Assembly (NCBI GenBank): GCA_030152105.1
Contig: JASLIH010000633.1
Location: 1 to 17,648, forward strand
Direction of reading: 5' to 3'
Source: Actinomycetes bacterium
GTDB lineage: Bacteria > Actinomycetota > CALGFH01
Length of the DNA: 17,648 bases
The position numbers and the translations under genes were made by a program. This document shows, piece by piece, positions 6,970 to 15,511 of this stretch. Below the pieces are notes generated by a model. It was not told the origin of the DNA and ran no database searches. It saw only the letters and a list, made by a program, of their open reading frames with translations. Position 1 is the stretch's first letter; every line of letters starts with the position of its first letter.

Positions 6970-7650
6970 TCAGTCGGGGTCGTCGAGGAGGCCGGCGTCG
7001 TGGGCCAGGAGGGCGATCTGGACCCGGTTGTTGAGGTCGAGCTTGGTGAGGATGCTCGAGACGTGGGTCTTGACGGTGGGGACGCTGAGGTAGAGGACGG
7101 ACCCGATCTCGGCGTTGGAGCGGCCCTGGCCGACGGCGACGGCCACCTCGCGCTCGCGGTCGTTGAGCAGGGCCAGGCGCTCGGTGGCCCGGGCGCGGCG
7201 GTCGTGGCCAGAGCCGGCGACCCGGGCGATCAGGCGCCTGGTGACCGCCGGGGAGAGGACGGGGAGGCCCTGGGCGACCCGGCGGACCGCGTCGACGATC
7301 TCGGCCGGCGGGGTGTCCTTGAGGACGAACCCGGCGGCCCCGGCCCGCAGGGCCCGCAGGACGTGCTCGTCGGCGTCGAAGGTGGTCAGGATGATGACCT
7401 CGGGCGCGCCGCGGCGGGCGCGCAGGGCCTCGGTGGCGGCCAGACCGTCCATGTTGGGCATCCGGATGTCCATCAGGACGACGTCGGGCGCGTGCCGGTC
7501 GACCATGGGCAGGACCTGGGTGCCGTCGCCGGCCTCGCCGACCACCCGGACGTCGGGGGCGCCGCCGAGCATCATCACCAGGCCGGCCCGGACCAGCGGG
7601 TCGTCGTCGACCACCAGCACCCCGACGGTCTCCGGCTCGGACGCGGTCAT
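6970..7650 (-). CDS. NarL/FixJ-family response regulator (LuxR-type HTH)
   Basis: This is a cytoplasmic DNA-binding response regulator of 226 residues. The receiver domain spans about 9-128 with the acidic pocket DDD (15-17), the phospho-acceptor D61 in LMDIRMPNMDGL, the switch Thr in ILTTF (87-91) and K111 in FVLKDTPP. A LuxR/GerE helix-turn-helix occupies about 161-222 (LNDREREVAVAVGQGRSNAE, then VPTVKTHVSSIL). All phosphotransfer residues are intact. The start is ATG at 7650, overlapping the kinase stop by 4 bp (ATGA), which fixes the pair as one translationally coupled unit. An upstream in-frame ATG lies inside the kinase gene and is less likely. Target genes are unknown; the nearby NatAB-like exporter is convergent, not divergent, so control of it is only a guess. 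Confidence 0.95.
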   Translation of the reverse strand: MTASEPETVGVLVVDDDPLVRAGLVMMLGGAPDVRVVGEAGDGTQVLPMVDRHAPDVVLMDIRMPNMDGLAATEALRARRGAPEVIILTTFDADEHVLRALRAGAAGFVLKDTPPAEIVDAVRRVAQGLPVLSPAVTRRLIARVAGSGHDRRARATERLALLNDREREVAVAVGQGRSNAEIGSVLYLSVPTVKTHVSSILTKLDLNNRVQIALLAHDAGLLDDPD

Positions 7651-8873
7651 GCCGGCCAGGGTAGCCATGCCGACAGGCACCAGCCGCCCTCGGCGGTGGG
7701 CCCGTGCTCCAGCCGCCCACTGGCCAGGGCGACCCGTTCGGCCAGCCCGGCCAGCCCCTGCCCGGCCCCGGGGTCGGGCGCGGGCCCGGATGGACGCGCG
7801 AGCCCGGGGTCGGGCACGAGACCCGCGGTCAGGCCGGCCGCTGGCGGAGGGGCGTCGTTGCGGACCTCGACCCTCAGGCCGGTGCCGGCCGACCCGGCCA
7901 GGTGGACCCGGACCTCGGCGCCGGGGGCGTGCTTGCGGGCGTTGGTCAGGGCCTCCTGGACGACCCGGTAGGCGGTGCGGCCGGTCAGGTCGGGGACCGG
8001 GCCGCTGGTCTCCTCGCGCAGGGTCACCCGCATCCCGGCCCGGCCCGACTCGGCCACGAGCTGCTGGACGTCGGCGAGGGTCGGCTGGGGCAGCTCCCCG
8101 ACGGGCGCGCGCAGGACCCCGATGACCTCGCGCAGGTCCTGGAGCGCCTGGTGGGCGTTCTCCCGGATCACCTTGGCGGCGCGGGCGACCTCCTCGGCGG
8201 GGGCGTCGGGGCGGAACTCGAGCGCGCCGGCGTGGACGCTCAGCAGCGACAGGCGGTGGCCGAGGACGTCGTGCATCTCCCGGGCGATCTCGTCGCGGGC
8301 GCGCTGCTGGGCCTGCTCGGCCCGTAGCTGGGCCTCGGTCTCGGCCCGGTTGGCCCGGTCGCGCAGGGACAGCACCAGCTGGCGGCGGAAGTGGATGAAC
8401 AGGCCCCAGCCGACGGCGGCGCTCTGGACGACCAGGCCGATCATGAACAGGAGCCAGGCGGGGATCCCGGGCTCCGGCCGGAGCACCACGTACACGAGCG
8501 CGGCCACCACGCTCAGGACGAAGACGGCCGCCGTGGTCCGCGGGGGCCGGTGGATCGCGACCGTGAGCATCCCCACCACCAGGGCCCCGGACACCGTCTC
8601 GGAGAAGGTCGAGAGCACCACCAGCACCAGGGCGAGCCCGACCGGCCAGCGGCGGCGCAGCCACAGCCCGGCGCAGCCGACCGCGCCGGCGATCACGTCG
8701 GCGGTGAACAGCCAGGTCGGCGGCGGCGTGGACGACTCCAGGCGCCCGCCGATCACCAGCAACGCGAAGATCACCGCGGCCAGGAACAGCAGCGTGTCCA
8801 CAACCCAGTCGCGCGGGCGGCGCCGGGTCCCGACCCCGCGCGTCGCCAGCGTGGCCGTCGCCGAAGCGTTCAT
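7647..8873 (-). CDS. DesK-like sensor histidine kinase (HisKA_3 family)
   Basis: This 408-residue membrane kinase has an N-terminal sensor with roughly five to six hydrophobic segments between residues 23 and 161 and almost no extracellular domain, so it probably senses the membrane or a membrane partner. Residues 170-195 form a coiled-coil-like linker. HisKA_3 carries the phospho-acceptor H201 in REMHDVLGHRLSLLS. The HATPase_c domain has an N box QEALTNARKHA (306-316) and G box GQGLAGLAERVAL (371-383). Between them the usual DxGxG loop is replaced by RNDAPPPAAG and a Pro/Gly-rich loop with two PDPG units, a variation I have seen in other actinobacterial DesK-like kinases. The start ATG at 8873 has only a weak, very close AGGA upstream. 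It is translationally coupled to the response regulator. Confidence 0.94.
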   Translation of the reverse strand: MNASATATLATRGVGTRRRPRDWVVDTLLFLAAVIFALLVIGGRLESSTPPPTWLFTADVIAGAVGCAGLWLRRRWPVGLALVLVVLSTFSETVSGALVVGMLTVAIHRPPRTTAAVFVLSVVAALVYVVLRPEPGIPAWLLFMIGLVVQSAAVGWGLFIHFRRQLVLSLRDRANRAETEAQLRAEQAQQRARDEIAREMHDVLGHRLSLLSVHAGALEFRPDAPAEEVARAAKVIRENAHQALQDLREVIGVLRAPVGELPQPTLADVQQLVAESGRAGMRVTLREETSGPVPDLTGRTAYRVVQEALTNARKHAPGAEVRVHLAGSAGTGLRVEVRNDAPPPAAGLTAGLVPDPGLARPSGPAPDPGAGQGLAGLAERVALASGRLEHGPTAEGGWCLSAWLPWPA

Positions 8874-9054
8874 CCTGGGAGCGTACCGGCCCCGAGGGCC
8901 GTGCTCGCCCCTGGCGGCCGGGAACGATACCGAAGTCGCGGCGACCGCTACTTCCGTCGGCCGCCGCCCCAGCCGCCCGCGACCTGGGTCGGGCAGCAGG
9001 TCCGACTGGCCTCAGCCATCATGCGCCTCGGTCACACCGGCCCGAGCTCGGCGG
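8874..9054. other. Intergenic region upstream of the kinase and downstream of vapC
   Basis: These 181 bp hold no gene I can support. The promoter for the kinase-regulator pair should be here, read on the - strand; GGTATCGTT (complement of about 8922-8930) contains a weak TANNNT-type -10 candidate without a clear -35. No convincing terminator follows vapC; CCGAGCTCGG at 9042-9051 is only a 10-bp palindrome. Confidence 0.4.
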
Positions 9055-9450
9055 CTAGCTCGCGACCTGGAGCGGGGTGTGCCTGGCGATGACCTCGAAG
9101 TCGTGGTCGCGGTGGAGGAGGGACGCCTTGTGGCGCATGGCGACGACGGCGATCAGGCAGTCGGTCAGCTGGCGCACGGTTCCGCCCCTGGCCCGGCAGT
9201 GGCGGTAGAGGGCGGCGGCGGCCTCGTAGTCGGCCAGGCCCTCGACCGGCAGGAGCTGATAGCGCAGGAGCAGCCGGCGCAGCCGCGTCACCTCCTCGGC
9301 GGTGGCCGCCCCGGCGAGCAGCTCCATCGTCACGACCTCGGTGGTGGCCAGCTCACCCTCGCCGGCGATCAACTCCCGCAGGCGCAGATGGGCCGGGCTG
9401 CCGGTGGCGCGCAGGTACTCGACCCAGGCCGAGGTGTCGGCCAGGATCAC
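9055..9450 (-). CDS. vapC: VapC-type PIN-domain toxin ribonuclease
   Basis: This 131-residue PIN-domain endoribonuclease is the normal size for VapC. The acidic metal-binding residues are present: D5 in [13 protein letters not shown]43 in TMELLAGA, D97 in LTDCLIA, and D115 or D117 in [11 protein letters not shown]. It is therefore expected to be catalytically intact and to cleave RNA, typically tRNA or rRNA in characterised VapCs; the target is unknown here. The start is GTG at 9450, overlapping the vapB stop by 4 bp (GTGA), so toxin synthesis is coupled to antitoxin synthesis. The pair lies directly downstream of nuoN on the same strand. The tail is ordinary, with no truncation. Confidence 0.94.
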   Translation of the reverse strand: MILADTSAWVEYLRATGSPAHLRLRELIAGEGELATTEVVTMELLAGAATAEEVTRLRRLLLRYQLLPVEGLADYEAAAALYRHCRARGGTVRQLTDCLIAVVAMRHKASLLHRDHDFEVIARHTPLQVAS

Positions 9451-9680
9451 GACCCGGCGGTCGCGTCGCTCGGCCAGGCGGTCGCGTCGGGCTCGCGCAT
9501 GGCGTCCAGGTCGCCACTCCAGCCGGTGCCCTCCATGGAGAGGGCTTCGTCATGGCTCATCGGCTCGCCGGCCAGACGGCGGAGGGCGAGCTCGACCGCG
9601 GCCCGCTTGCTCGGCAGCTGGTAGCGACGCATCACCCGCTCGATCAGCTCGTCGTCGATGTCAATGTTCGTCCGGCCCAT
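9447..9680 (-). CDS. vapB: VapB-family antitoxin
   Basis: This 77-residue antitoxin consists of an N-terminal ribbon-helix-helix-like DNA-binding segment ([20 protein letters not shown], then [15 protein letters not shown]) and a C-terminal toxin-binding tail containing [14 protein letters not shown], a hallmark of the VapB_antitoxin family (Pfam 'VapB_antitoxin', by recall). It should neutralise the downstream VapC and repress its own operon by binding the inverted repeat just upstream. After GDLDAMR, where relatives as I recall usually end soon, there is an extra [15 protein letters not shown] made by a small tandem duplication (DATA twice, 7 codons apart). The start is ATG at 9680. There is no Shine-Dalgarno site upstream and a -10-like TATGAT ends 6 nt before the ATG, so the message is probably leaderless. 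Confidence 0.93.
   Translation of the reverse strand: MGRTNIDIDDELIERVMRRYQLPSKRAAVELALRRLAGEPMSHDEALSMEGTGWSGDLDAMREPDATAWPSDATAGS
9456..9489 (-). repeat. 21-bp tandem duplication in the vapB tail
   Basis: GGCGGTCGCGTCG occurs at 9456-9468 and again at 9477-9489, 21 bp apart in frame. This yields the repeated residues DATA at the C-terminus of VapB. The duplication extends the antitoxin beyond the conserved GDLDAMR. Confidence 0.7.
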
Positions 9681-9681
9681 G

Positions 9682-9706
9682 ACACCATCATACACCATGA
9701 GGTGTA
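9682..9706 (-). promoter_or_regulatory. vapBC operator and probable leaderless promoter
   Basis: TACACC (9691-9696) and GGTGTA (9701-9706) form a perfect inverted repeat with a 4-bp spacer. ACACCAT also occurs twice, at 9682-9688 and 9692-9698, exactly 10 bp apart, the one-helical-turn spacing favoured by ribbon-helix-helix repressors. On the - strand, TATGAT (complement of 9687-9692) is one base from the -10 consensus and ends 6 nt before the vapB ATG, placing the transcription start at or next to the ATG. The -35 region is weak (CTAACG at 17-nt spacing). The operator overlaps the -10 element, consistent with autorepression. Confidence 0.65.
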
Positions 9707-9711
9707 CGGCG

Positions 9712-11184
9712 TTAGGGACCCGCGACCAGGGTGGACACCGGGGCGTACTGGACCAGGAGGTTGGGGAGGATGCCGAGGACCAGGACGCCGGCGGCCGAGA
9801 TGGCGATGGCGGTGCCGAGGGTCGGGGAGACCCGGGGGGCGGCCGGTTCCGGGGTGCCTTCGGGTTGGGTGCCGAGCCAGAGGCTGCGGGCGATGCCGGC
9901 GTAGTAGAAGAGGGCGACAACGGTCATGACGGCCATGAAGACGACCAGCAGCTGGAGGGTCACGGTGTCGCCGTTGATGGCCGACTTGAAGATGACGAAC
10001 TTGGCGTACCAGCCAGCGGCCGGGGGGATGCCGGCCAGCGAGAACAGGAAGGCGGTCATGGCGACGCCGAGGGCCGGGGCGCGGCGCGCCAGCCCGGCGT
10101 AGTCGCTGATCAGGTTGGCCGGCTGGCGCTGGCTGACCAGGGTGACGACGGCGAACGCGCCCAGATTGGTGAAGGCGTAGATCAGCAGGTAGACGAGCAC
10201 GGCCTGGAAGGCCTCCTCGCGGACGGCCGGGTTGGCCGAGGAACCGGCCGCGAACGGGACCAGCATGTAGCCGGCCTGGGCGACCGAGGAGTAGGCGAGC
10301 AGGCGGACGATGTTGGTCTGGGCCAGGGCGATCACGTTGCCGAGCAGCATGGTGAAGGCGGCCAGGACGGCGAAGGCCGGGGCCCAGTAGCGGGCGTAGG
10401 ACGGGAAGGCCACGAACGTCACCTGGAGGAGGCCGGCGAACCCTGCCGCCTTGGAGGCGACCGACAGGTAGGCGGCCACCGGGACCGGGGAGCCCTCGTA
10501 GGTGTCGGGGGCCCAGAAGTGGAACGGGGCCGCCGACACCTTGAAGGCGAACCCGGTGATGACCAGGAACACGGCCATCACCGCGGCCGGCTCGTCGCCC
10601 AGCTGGGCGAGGCGGTCGGCGATGGGGCCGAGCTGGAGGGAGCCGGTGAAGCCGTAGACCAGGCTCATGCCGAACAGCATCACGGCGGTGGAGAGCACGC
10701 CGATGAGCAGGAACTTGAGCGCGCCCTCGTTGCCGCGGGCGTCGCCCTTGCGGAACCCGGCGGCGATGAAGCCGGTGGCCGAGACGATCTCGAGCGACAG
10801 GAACAGCATGAGGAGATCTCGCGAGGACGGCATCAGCAGCATGCCGACGAAGCTGGACAGGACCAGGAAGTAGAACTCGCCCTGGTAGGAGGTGCCGGCG
10901 TCGACATAGCGCTGGCTCATCAGCAGGACGAGCAGCAGCGAGCCCAGGAACAGCCCCTTGAACAGCAGGGCGTAGTTGTCGACCACGAACGACCCGCCGA
11001 AGGTGCTGCGGGTGCCCCCGCCGACCAGGCTGGCCAGGGCGATCCCGGCGACCACGGTGCCGGCGATCGACAGCCAGCTGGCGACCACCTTGGCCCGCTC
11101 CACGAACAGGTCCACCACCAGCACCAGCAGGGCGGTGCCGGCCAGGACCAGCTCGGGAAGGATGGCGTGGAAGTCGATGGGCAC
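9712..11184 (-). CDS. nuoN: NADH-quinone oxidoreductase subunit N (antiporter-like)
   Basis: This 490-residue subunit of the complex I membrane arm has about 14 transmembrane helices and forms one proton channel. The expected charged residues are present and fall at almost the numbers of E. coli NuoN: E132 in [11 protein letters not shown]157 in [11 protein letters not shown]215 in [17 protein letters not shown]245 in SVASKAAGF, and K395 in GWYAKFVIF. Translocation should therefore be intact. The start is GTG at 11184 with GAGGAG (complement of 11194-11199) 9 nt upstream. It is the last gene of the nuo run, 21 nt after nuoM, and ends with TAA at 9712-9714. The vapBC control region begins only a few bases beyond the stop. 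No terminator hairpin is seen between nuoN and vapB, so read-through into vapBC is possible. Confidence 0.95.
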   Translation of the reverse strand: MPIDFHAILPELVLAGTALLVLVVDLFVERAKVVASWLSIAGTVVAGIALASLVGGGTRSTFGGSFVVDNYALLFKGLFLGSLLLVLLMSQRYVDAGTSYQGEFYFLVLSSFVGMLLMPSSRDLLMLFLSLEIVSATGFIAAGFRKGDARGNEGALKFLLIGVLSTAVMLFGMSLVYGFTGSLQLGPIADRLAQLGDEPAAVMAVFLVITGFAFKVSAAPFHFWAPDTYEGSPVPVAAYLSVASKAAGFAGLLQVTFVAFPSYARYWAPAFAVLAAFTMLLGNVIALAQTNIVRLLAYSSVAQAGYMLVPFAAGSSANPAVREEAFQAVLVYLLIYAFTNLGAFAVVTLVSQRQPANLISDYAGLARRAPALGVAMTAFLFSLAGIPPAAGWYAKFVIFKSAINGDTVTLQLLVVFMAVMTVVALFYYAGIARSLWLGTQPEGTPEPAAPRVSPTLGTAIAISAAGVLVLGILPNLLVQYAPVSTLVAGP

Positions 11185-11205
11185 GGTCAGGGTCTCCTCG
11201 ACACG

Positions 11206-12756
11206 TCAGGTTCTCGCCAGGGCGAACAGTTCGGTGAACCACCCGGTGACCGACGGGTTGGTCAGCCACAGGATGAGGCCGGGGGCGAACCCGAGGGCCA
11301 CCATGAGCACGATCAGGGGCGACCAGGCGGCGACCTCGAGCGGGGCCAGGTCGCCGAGGGCCTTGCCGCCCCAGCGGTCGGGGACCCGGCCCAGGTTGAC
11401 CCGCTGGATGAGCCAGAGGAAGTAGCCGGCCGTCAGCAGCGTGCCCACCAGGCCGACCGAGGCCAGGGTGCGGAACAGCGGCACCGACAACCCCGGGGCC
11501 GGGTTCCAGGCGGCCAGCAGGGCCAGGATCTCCCCCCAGAAGCCGGCCAGCCCGGGCAGGCCCAGGGAGGCGATGCAGGCCAGGGTGAACACCCCGGCCA
11601 GACGGGGCATCAGGGTGGCCATGCCGCCGCCCAGCTCGACGATGTCGCGGGTGTGGTAGCGCTCGTGCATGGACCCGGCGAGGAAGAAGAGCATGCCGGT
11701 GATGACGCCGTGGGCGACCATGCCGAACACGGCGGCGTTGATCCCGGTCGGGGTGAGGGTGGCGATGCCCAGCATCACGAAGCCCATGTGGCCGACCGAC
11801 GAGTAGGCGATGAGGCGCTTGACGTCCCGCTGGGCCAGGCAGCACAGGGCGCCGTAGATGATGGCGATGGCGCCGAGCACGCCGAGCACCGGGGCCCAGG
11901 TCCGGGCGGCCTCGGGCAGGACCGGCAGGGCGATGCGCACGAACCCGTAGGTCCCCATCTTGAGCAGGATCCCGGCCAGCAGGACCGAGCCGACGGTCGG
12001 GGCCTCGGTGTGGGCGTCGGGCAGCCAGGTGTGGAACGGCCACACCGGCACCTTGACGGCGAAGCCGAGGGCGACGGCGGCGAACACGATCGTGCCGAAG
12101 GTGCCGCCGAAGCGGGCCGCCCCCAGCTCCTGCAGGGCCAGGATGTCGAAGGTGCGGCCGGCCGCCTCGGGGCTGGAGCGCAGCCACAGGGCGAGGAAGC
12201 CCAGCAGCATGACCACCGACCCGATCAGGGTGTAGAGGATGAACTTGATCGAGGCATACTCGCGCCTGGCCCCGCCCCAGACGGCGATCATGAAGTACAT
12301 GGGGATGAGCACCGTCTCCCAGAAGACGAAGAACAGCACCAGGTCGAGGGCCACGAAGGTGCCGTTCATGCCCGTCTCGAGCAGCAGCAGCAGCGCCAGG
12401 AACGCCTTGGGGTTGCGGGGCTCGGGCAGGAACCGGAACGAGTAGATCACGCACAACAGGCTGAGCAGCAGCGACAGCACCAGCAGGGGCAGGGCGATGC
12501 CGTCGACGCCGACGTGGTAGCCGGCCCCGATCGAGGGGATCCAGCTCCGGGCGACCTCGAACTGCATGGCCGCCCCGGCCCCGTAGTCGAAGCGGGCCAG
12601 CATGCCCACCCCGGCCAGCAGGGCGAGCGCGCTGAAGCCGAGCGCCGTCCCCCTGACCAGGCCGTCCCGCTCCCTCGGGAGCACGGCCACCGCGACCGCG
12701 CCGAGAAGAGGCAGGAACACGGCCAGGGTCAGGGCCGAGTCGTCGAACCAGTCCAC
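11206..12756 (-). CDS. nuoM: NADH-quinone oxidoreductase subunit M (antiporter-like)
   Basis: This 516-residue membrane-arm subunit of complex I has about 14 transmembrane helices. Key residues of the proton path are present: E147 in FVFWETVLIPMY, K235 in FAVKVPVWPFHTWLPDAH, K266 in ILLKMGTYG, and E409 in GFWGEILAL, corresponding by family comparison to E. coli E144, K234, K265 and E407. The block PFHTWLPDAHTEAPTVGSV (241-259) is the family signature. The start is GTG at 12756 with AAGGAGGAG (complement of 12765-12773) 8 nt upstream. It is separated from nuoL by 21 nt and from nuoN by 21 nt, as part of one polycistronic unit. Length is normal and there are no frameshifts. The N-terminal helix looks typical, so no earlier start is needed. 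Confidence 0.96.
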   Translation of the reverse strand: MDWFDDSALTLAVFLPLLGAVAVAVLPRERDGLVRGTALGFSALALLAGVGMLARFDYGAGAAMQFEVARSWIPSIGAGYHVGVDGIALPLLVLSLLLSLLCVIYSFRFLPEPRNPKAFLALLLLLETGMNGTFVALDLVLFFVFWETVLIPMYFMIAVWGGARREYASIKFILYTLIGSVVMLLGFLALWLRSSPEAAGRTFDILALQELGAARFGGTFGTIVFAAVALGFAVKVPVWPFHTWLPDAHTEAPTVGSVLLAGILLKMGTYGFVRIALPVLPEAARTWAPVLGVLGAIAIIYGALCCLAQRDVKRLIAYSSVGHMGFVMLGIATLTPTGINAAVFGMVAHGVITGMLFFLAGSMHERYHTRDIVELGGGMATLMPRLAGVFTLACIASLGLPGLAGFWGEILALLAAWNPAPGLSVPLFRTLASVGLVGTLLTAGYFLWLIQRVNLGRVPDRWGGKALGDLAPLEVAAWSPLIVLMVALGFAPGLILWLTNPSVTGWFTELFALART

Positions 12757-12777
12757 GCCGAGCGCTCCTCCTTCCGG

Positions 12778-14673
12778 CTAGCTGCCGATCACCTGGGTCA
12801 CCAGGACGGCCAGGCCGATCACGCCGATGAACAGCGCGGCCGCGTACCACTGGGCCTGCCCGGACTGTACATAGCGCAGCCCGCGGGCGAGACGTCGTGT
12901 CCCCAGCCCCGCCCCGTTGACCACCCCGTCGATCACCCGCTGGTCGAACCAGTAGGTGGCCGGGGCCAGGGCGCCGACCACGGCCCGGACGATGCCCTGC
13001 TCGTACAGGTCGTCGAGGAAGTACTTGCGCTGCAGGGTCTTCCAGAGCAGCGGGAGCCGCTCCAGGTACTCGTGCTCGGGCAGGCCGCGCCGGTACAGGG
13101 CGGTCCCGACGGCCAGCCCGGCCAGGGCGACCACGGTGGTGGCCACGATCAGGCCGACGTTGAGGGGCACCGGGCCGTGAGCGGGCAGGGACTCGGTCTG
13201 GATCCAGGTGGCGATCGAGTTGTCGCCGAGGCCCACGAACCCGGCCAGGGCGGCCCCGACGGCCAGCACGACCAGCGGGAACAGCATGGCCGCGTCGGCC
13301 TCGTGGGGGTGGCCCTGGCCGCGGTAGGCGGCCCCGAAGGTCAGCCACAGCATCCGGCCGACGTACAGCGCGGTCAGAAAGGCCGTGACCATGCCGGTGA
13401 CGAACACGATCTGGGCCACGGTCTGGCTGGTCGCCGCCTCGCCGGCGCCGCCGAAGCCGGCGTTCCAGGCGTCGGTGAGGATCTCGTCCTTGGACCAGAA
13501 CCCGGCCAGGGGGGCGATCCCGGTCAGGGCCAGGGCGCCGACCAGGAAGGTCACGAAGGTGACGGGCATGGCCCTGGCCAGCCCGCCCATCTCGCTCATG
13601 TTGTTGGAGTGGACGGTGTGGATGATCGCCCCGGCGGCCAGGAACAGCAGGGCCTTGAAGAAGGCGTGGGTGAACAGGTGGAAGATCCCGGCCGAGTACC
13701 CGCCGACGCTCAGGGCGGCCATCATGTAGGCCAGCTGGGAGATGGTCGAGTAGGCCAGCACCCGCTTGATGTCGTCCTGGACCAGGGCCAGCAGGGCCGC
13801 GATCAGCATGGTGATGCTGGCCAGGATGCCGATCTCGTTCAGCACCGACCCCGAGGCCTCGAACACCGGGTACATGCGGGCGACCAGGAACACCCCGGCC
13901 GCGACCATGGTGGCGGCGTGGATCAGGGCCGAGACGGGGGTGGGGCCGGCCATGGCGTCGGGGAGCCAGGTGTGGAGCGGGAACTGGCCCGACTTGCCGA
14001 TGGCGCCGCAGAAGAGCAGGGCCGCGCCCAGGGTGACGGTGGCGCTGGAGATCTCGCCGGTCGTGACACCCTCGATGATCCGGTCGATCTCGAAGCTGCG
14101 GGCCGCCCAGGCGAACACGAAGATCCCGGCCATGAAGCCGAGGTCGCCGACCCTGGTGGTCAGGAACGCCTTGACCGCGGCCCTGGCGTTGGCCACGTCC
14201 TCCCAGTAGTGGCCGATCAGGAAGTAGGAGCAGATGCCCATGATCTCCCAGCCGAACAGCAGCAGCAGGAGGTTGTCGGCCAGGACGACGATCAGCATGC
14301 CGGCGGTGAACAGCGACAGGTTGGCGAAGAACAGGGTGTAGCGCTCGTCGCCGCGCATGTAGGAGATCGAGTAGATCTGGACGAACAGGGAGATGGTGGT
14401 GACGACCACCATCATGACCGCGGCCAGCCCGTCGACGGTCATGCCCAGGGGGATGTCGAACGAGGCTCCGATCGGCGCCCACTCGACGCTGACGTGGTAG
14501 GGGTCGGCTCCGCCGATCACCCCGAACAGGATGGCCAGGCTGATCACCCAGCCGATGGCGACGGCGAGGATGCCGACCGCCGCTCCCCCGCCGGGGAGGC
14601 GCTTGCCCAGCAGCAGCAGGACCGCCCAGGCCACCAGGGGCAGGGCGGGCACGAGCCAGGCCAGCTTCTCCAC
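12778..14673 (-). CDS. nuoL: NADH-quinone oxidoreductase subunit L (antiporter-like, distal)
   Basis: This 631-residue distal membrane-arm subunit compares with about 613 in E. coli. Conserved ionisable residues are E143 in FGWEIMGICSY, D177 in TRVGDLGF, K227 in GAIGKSGQFPLHTWLPDA, K340 in HAFFKALLFL and K395 in GFWSKDEIL, so the channel should function. The C-terminal part contains the segment KYFLDDLYEQGIV and a final hydrophobic helix (about 612-628), consistent with the long lateral helix and its anchor. The start is GTG at 14673 behind GAGAGGAGAG, 18 nt after nuoK. No odd features were found. The + strand opposite carries an extremely long open frame, which I regard as a codon-bias artefact rather than a gene. 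Confidence 0.96.
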   Translation of the reverse strand: MEKLAWLVPALPLVAWAVLLLLGKRLPGGGAAVGILAVAIGWVISLAILFGVIGGADPYHVSVEWAPIGASFDIPLGMTVDGLAAVMMVVVTTISLFVQIYSISYMRGDERYTLFFANLSLFTAGMLIVVLADNLLLLLFGWEIMGICSYFLIGHYWEDVANARAAVKAFLTTRVGDLGFMAGIFVFAWAARSFEIDRIIEGVTTGEISSATVTLGAALLFCGAIGKSGQFPLHTWLPDAMAGPTPVSALIHAATMVAAGVFLVARMYPVFEASGSVLNEIGILASITMLIAALLALVQDDIKRVLAYSTISQLAYMMAALSVGGYSAGIFHLFTHAFFKALLFLAAGAIIHTVHSNNMSEMGGLARAMPVTFVTFLVGALALTGIAPLAGFWSKDEILTDAWNAGFGGAGEAATSQTVAQIVFVTGMVTAFLTALYVGRMLWLTFGAAYRGQGHPHEADAAMLFPLVVLAVGAALAGFVGLGDNSIATWIQTESLPAHGPVPLNVGLIVATTVVALAGLAVGTALYRRGLPEHEYLERLPLLWKTLQRKYFLDDLYEQGIVRAVVGALAPATYWFDQRVIDGVVNGAGLGTRRLARGLRYVQSGQAQWYAAALFIGVIGLAVLVTQVIGS

Positions 14674-14691
14674 CTACGCTCTCCTCTCAGG

Positions 14692-14997
14692 TCACCAGCG
14701 CAGCAGGTCGACCTCGTCGATGTTGACCGTCTCCCGGTTGCGGAAGATCAGCAGCACGATGGCCAGGCCGATGCCGACCTCGGCGGCGGCCACGGCGATC
14801 ACGAACAGCGCGAACACCTGGCCGGAGACGAGCTGGTCGCGCAGGTAGGCGTTGAAGGCGACCAGGTTGACGTTGACCGCGTTCAGCATCAGCTCGATGC
14901 TCATCAGCACCATCACCGCGTTGCGGCGGGCCAGCACGCCGTACACCCCGGCGCTGAACAGGAAGGCGGCGAACACCAGCGGGTACATCAGCGGCAT
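14692..14997 (-). CDS. nuoK: NADH-quinone oxidoreductase subunit K
   Basis: This small three-helix membrane subunit has 101 residues, exactly the usual size. The two buried glutamates of the central proton path are present, E35 in [10 protein letters not shown] and E73 in [11 protein letters not shown]. The start ATG at 14997 follows GAGGAG at about 8 nt spacing. It lies 19 nt after nuoJ and 18 nt before nuoL. NuoK links the NuoH/J/A side of the arm to the antiporter-like subunits. The charged C-terminus ([16 protein letters not shown]) is typical of the family. Confidence 0.96.
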   Translation of the reverse strand: MPLMYPLVFAAFLFSAGVYGVLARRNAVMVLMSIELMLNAVNVNLVAFNAYLRDQLVSGQVFALFVIAVAAAEVGIGLAIVLLIFRNRETVNIDEVDLLRW

Positions 14998-15016
14998 TGC
15001 TGGCTCTCCTCGGTTG

Positions 15017-15511
15017 TCAGTCGCGGCGGCTGAGGACGATGGCGCCGATCAGGGCGGCCAGCAGCAGCAGGCTGACCGCCTCGAAGGGCAGCACGTAGTT
15101 CCGGAACAGCGATTCGCCAAGGGCGGCGGTGGCGGTGGCGGCCTGGGTGGCGATGCGCGCGTCGCCGAACGCGCCGGCCAGGAAGACCGTCAGCATGACG
15201 AACACGCCGGCGCCGACCACGAAGGCGCCGACCCGGGCCCGCAGGGTGTTGTCGAGCACCCGGCGGCCGACCGGGGCCCTGGTCAGCATGATGCCGAACA
15301 GGATCAGGACCACGATCGCGCCCACGTAGATGATGACCTGCACGAAGGCCACGAACGGGGCCGCCAGGAGCAGGTAGACCCCGGCCACGCTGGCCAGGGC
15401 GACGACCAGCCACAGGGCCGCGTGGACGATGTTGCGGCTGGTGACGACCAGCAGCCCGGCCAGGCCGCCGATCACGGCCAGGATGAGGAAGGCGACCTCC
15501 TGGCCGGTCAC
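15017..15511 (-). CDS. nuoJ: NADH-quinone oxidoreductase subunit J
   Basis: This 164-residue membrane subunit has five hydrophobic helices. The conserved third helix [18 protein letters not shown] (about 56-73) is the one that changes conformation in the complex I mechanism in family knowledge. The start is GTG at 15511, overlapping the nuoI stop by 4 bp (GTGA), which indicates translational coupling to nuoI. The frame is open far upstream, but only as a shadow of nuoI and nuoH. Nothing unusual in length or motifs. The gene is followed by nuoK after 19 nt. Confidence 0.95.
   Translation of the reverse strand: MTGQEVAFLILAVIGGLAGLLVVTSRNIVHAALWLVVALASVAGVYLLLAAPFVAFVQVIIYVGAIVVLILFGIMLTRAPVGRRVLDNTLRARVGAFVVGAGVFVMLTVFLAGAFGDARIATQAATATAALGESLFRNYVLPFEAVSLLLLAALIGAIVLSRRD

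Noticed and set aside
7770..7860. Pro/Gly-rich loop in the kinase ATPase domain with two PDPG units
   Set aside because: Looked like an insertion, but variable Pro/Gly/Ala loops between the N and G boxes are, as I recall, common in actinobacterial DesK-like kinases, so it is probably ordinary variation.
9658..15033. A single open frame of about 1790 codons on the + strand opposite nuoK, nuoL, nuoM and nuoN, and a 1612-codon - strand frame from nuoL into the vapB region
   Set aside because: Both are explained by strong third-position GC bias of the real genes, which removes stop codons from other frames. Their translations are low-complexity (Gly/Gln/His/Asp or Arg/Pro/Gly-rich) and match no family, and the real genes in the region are intact.
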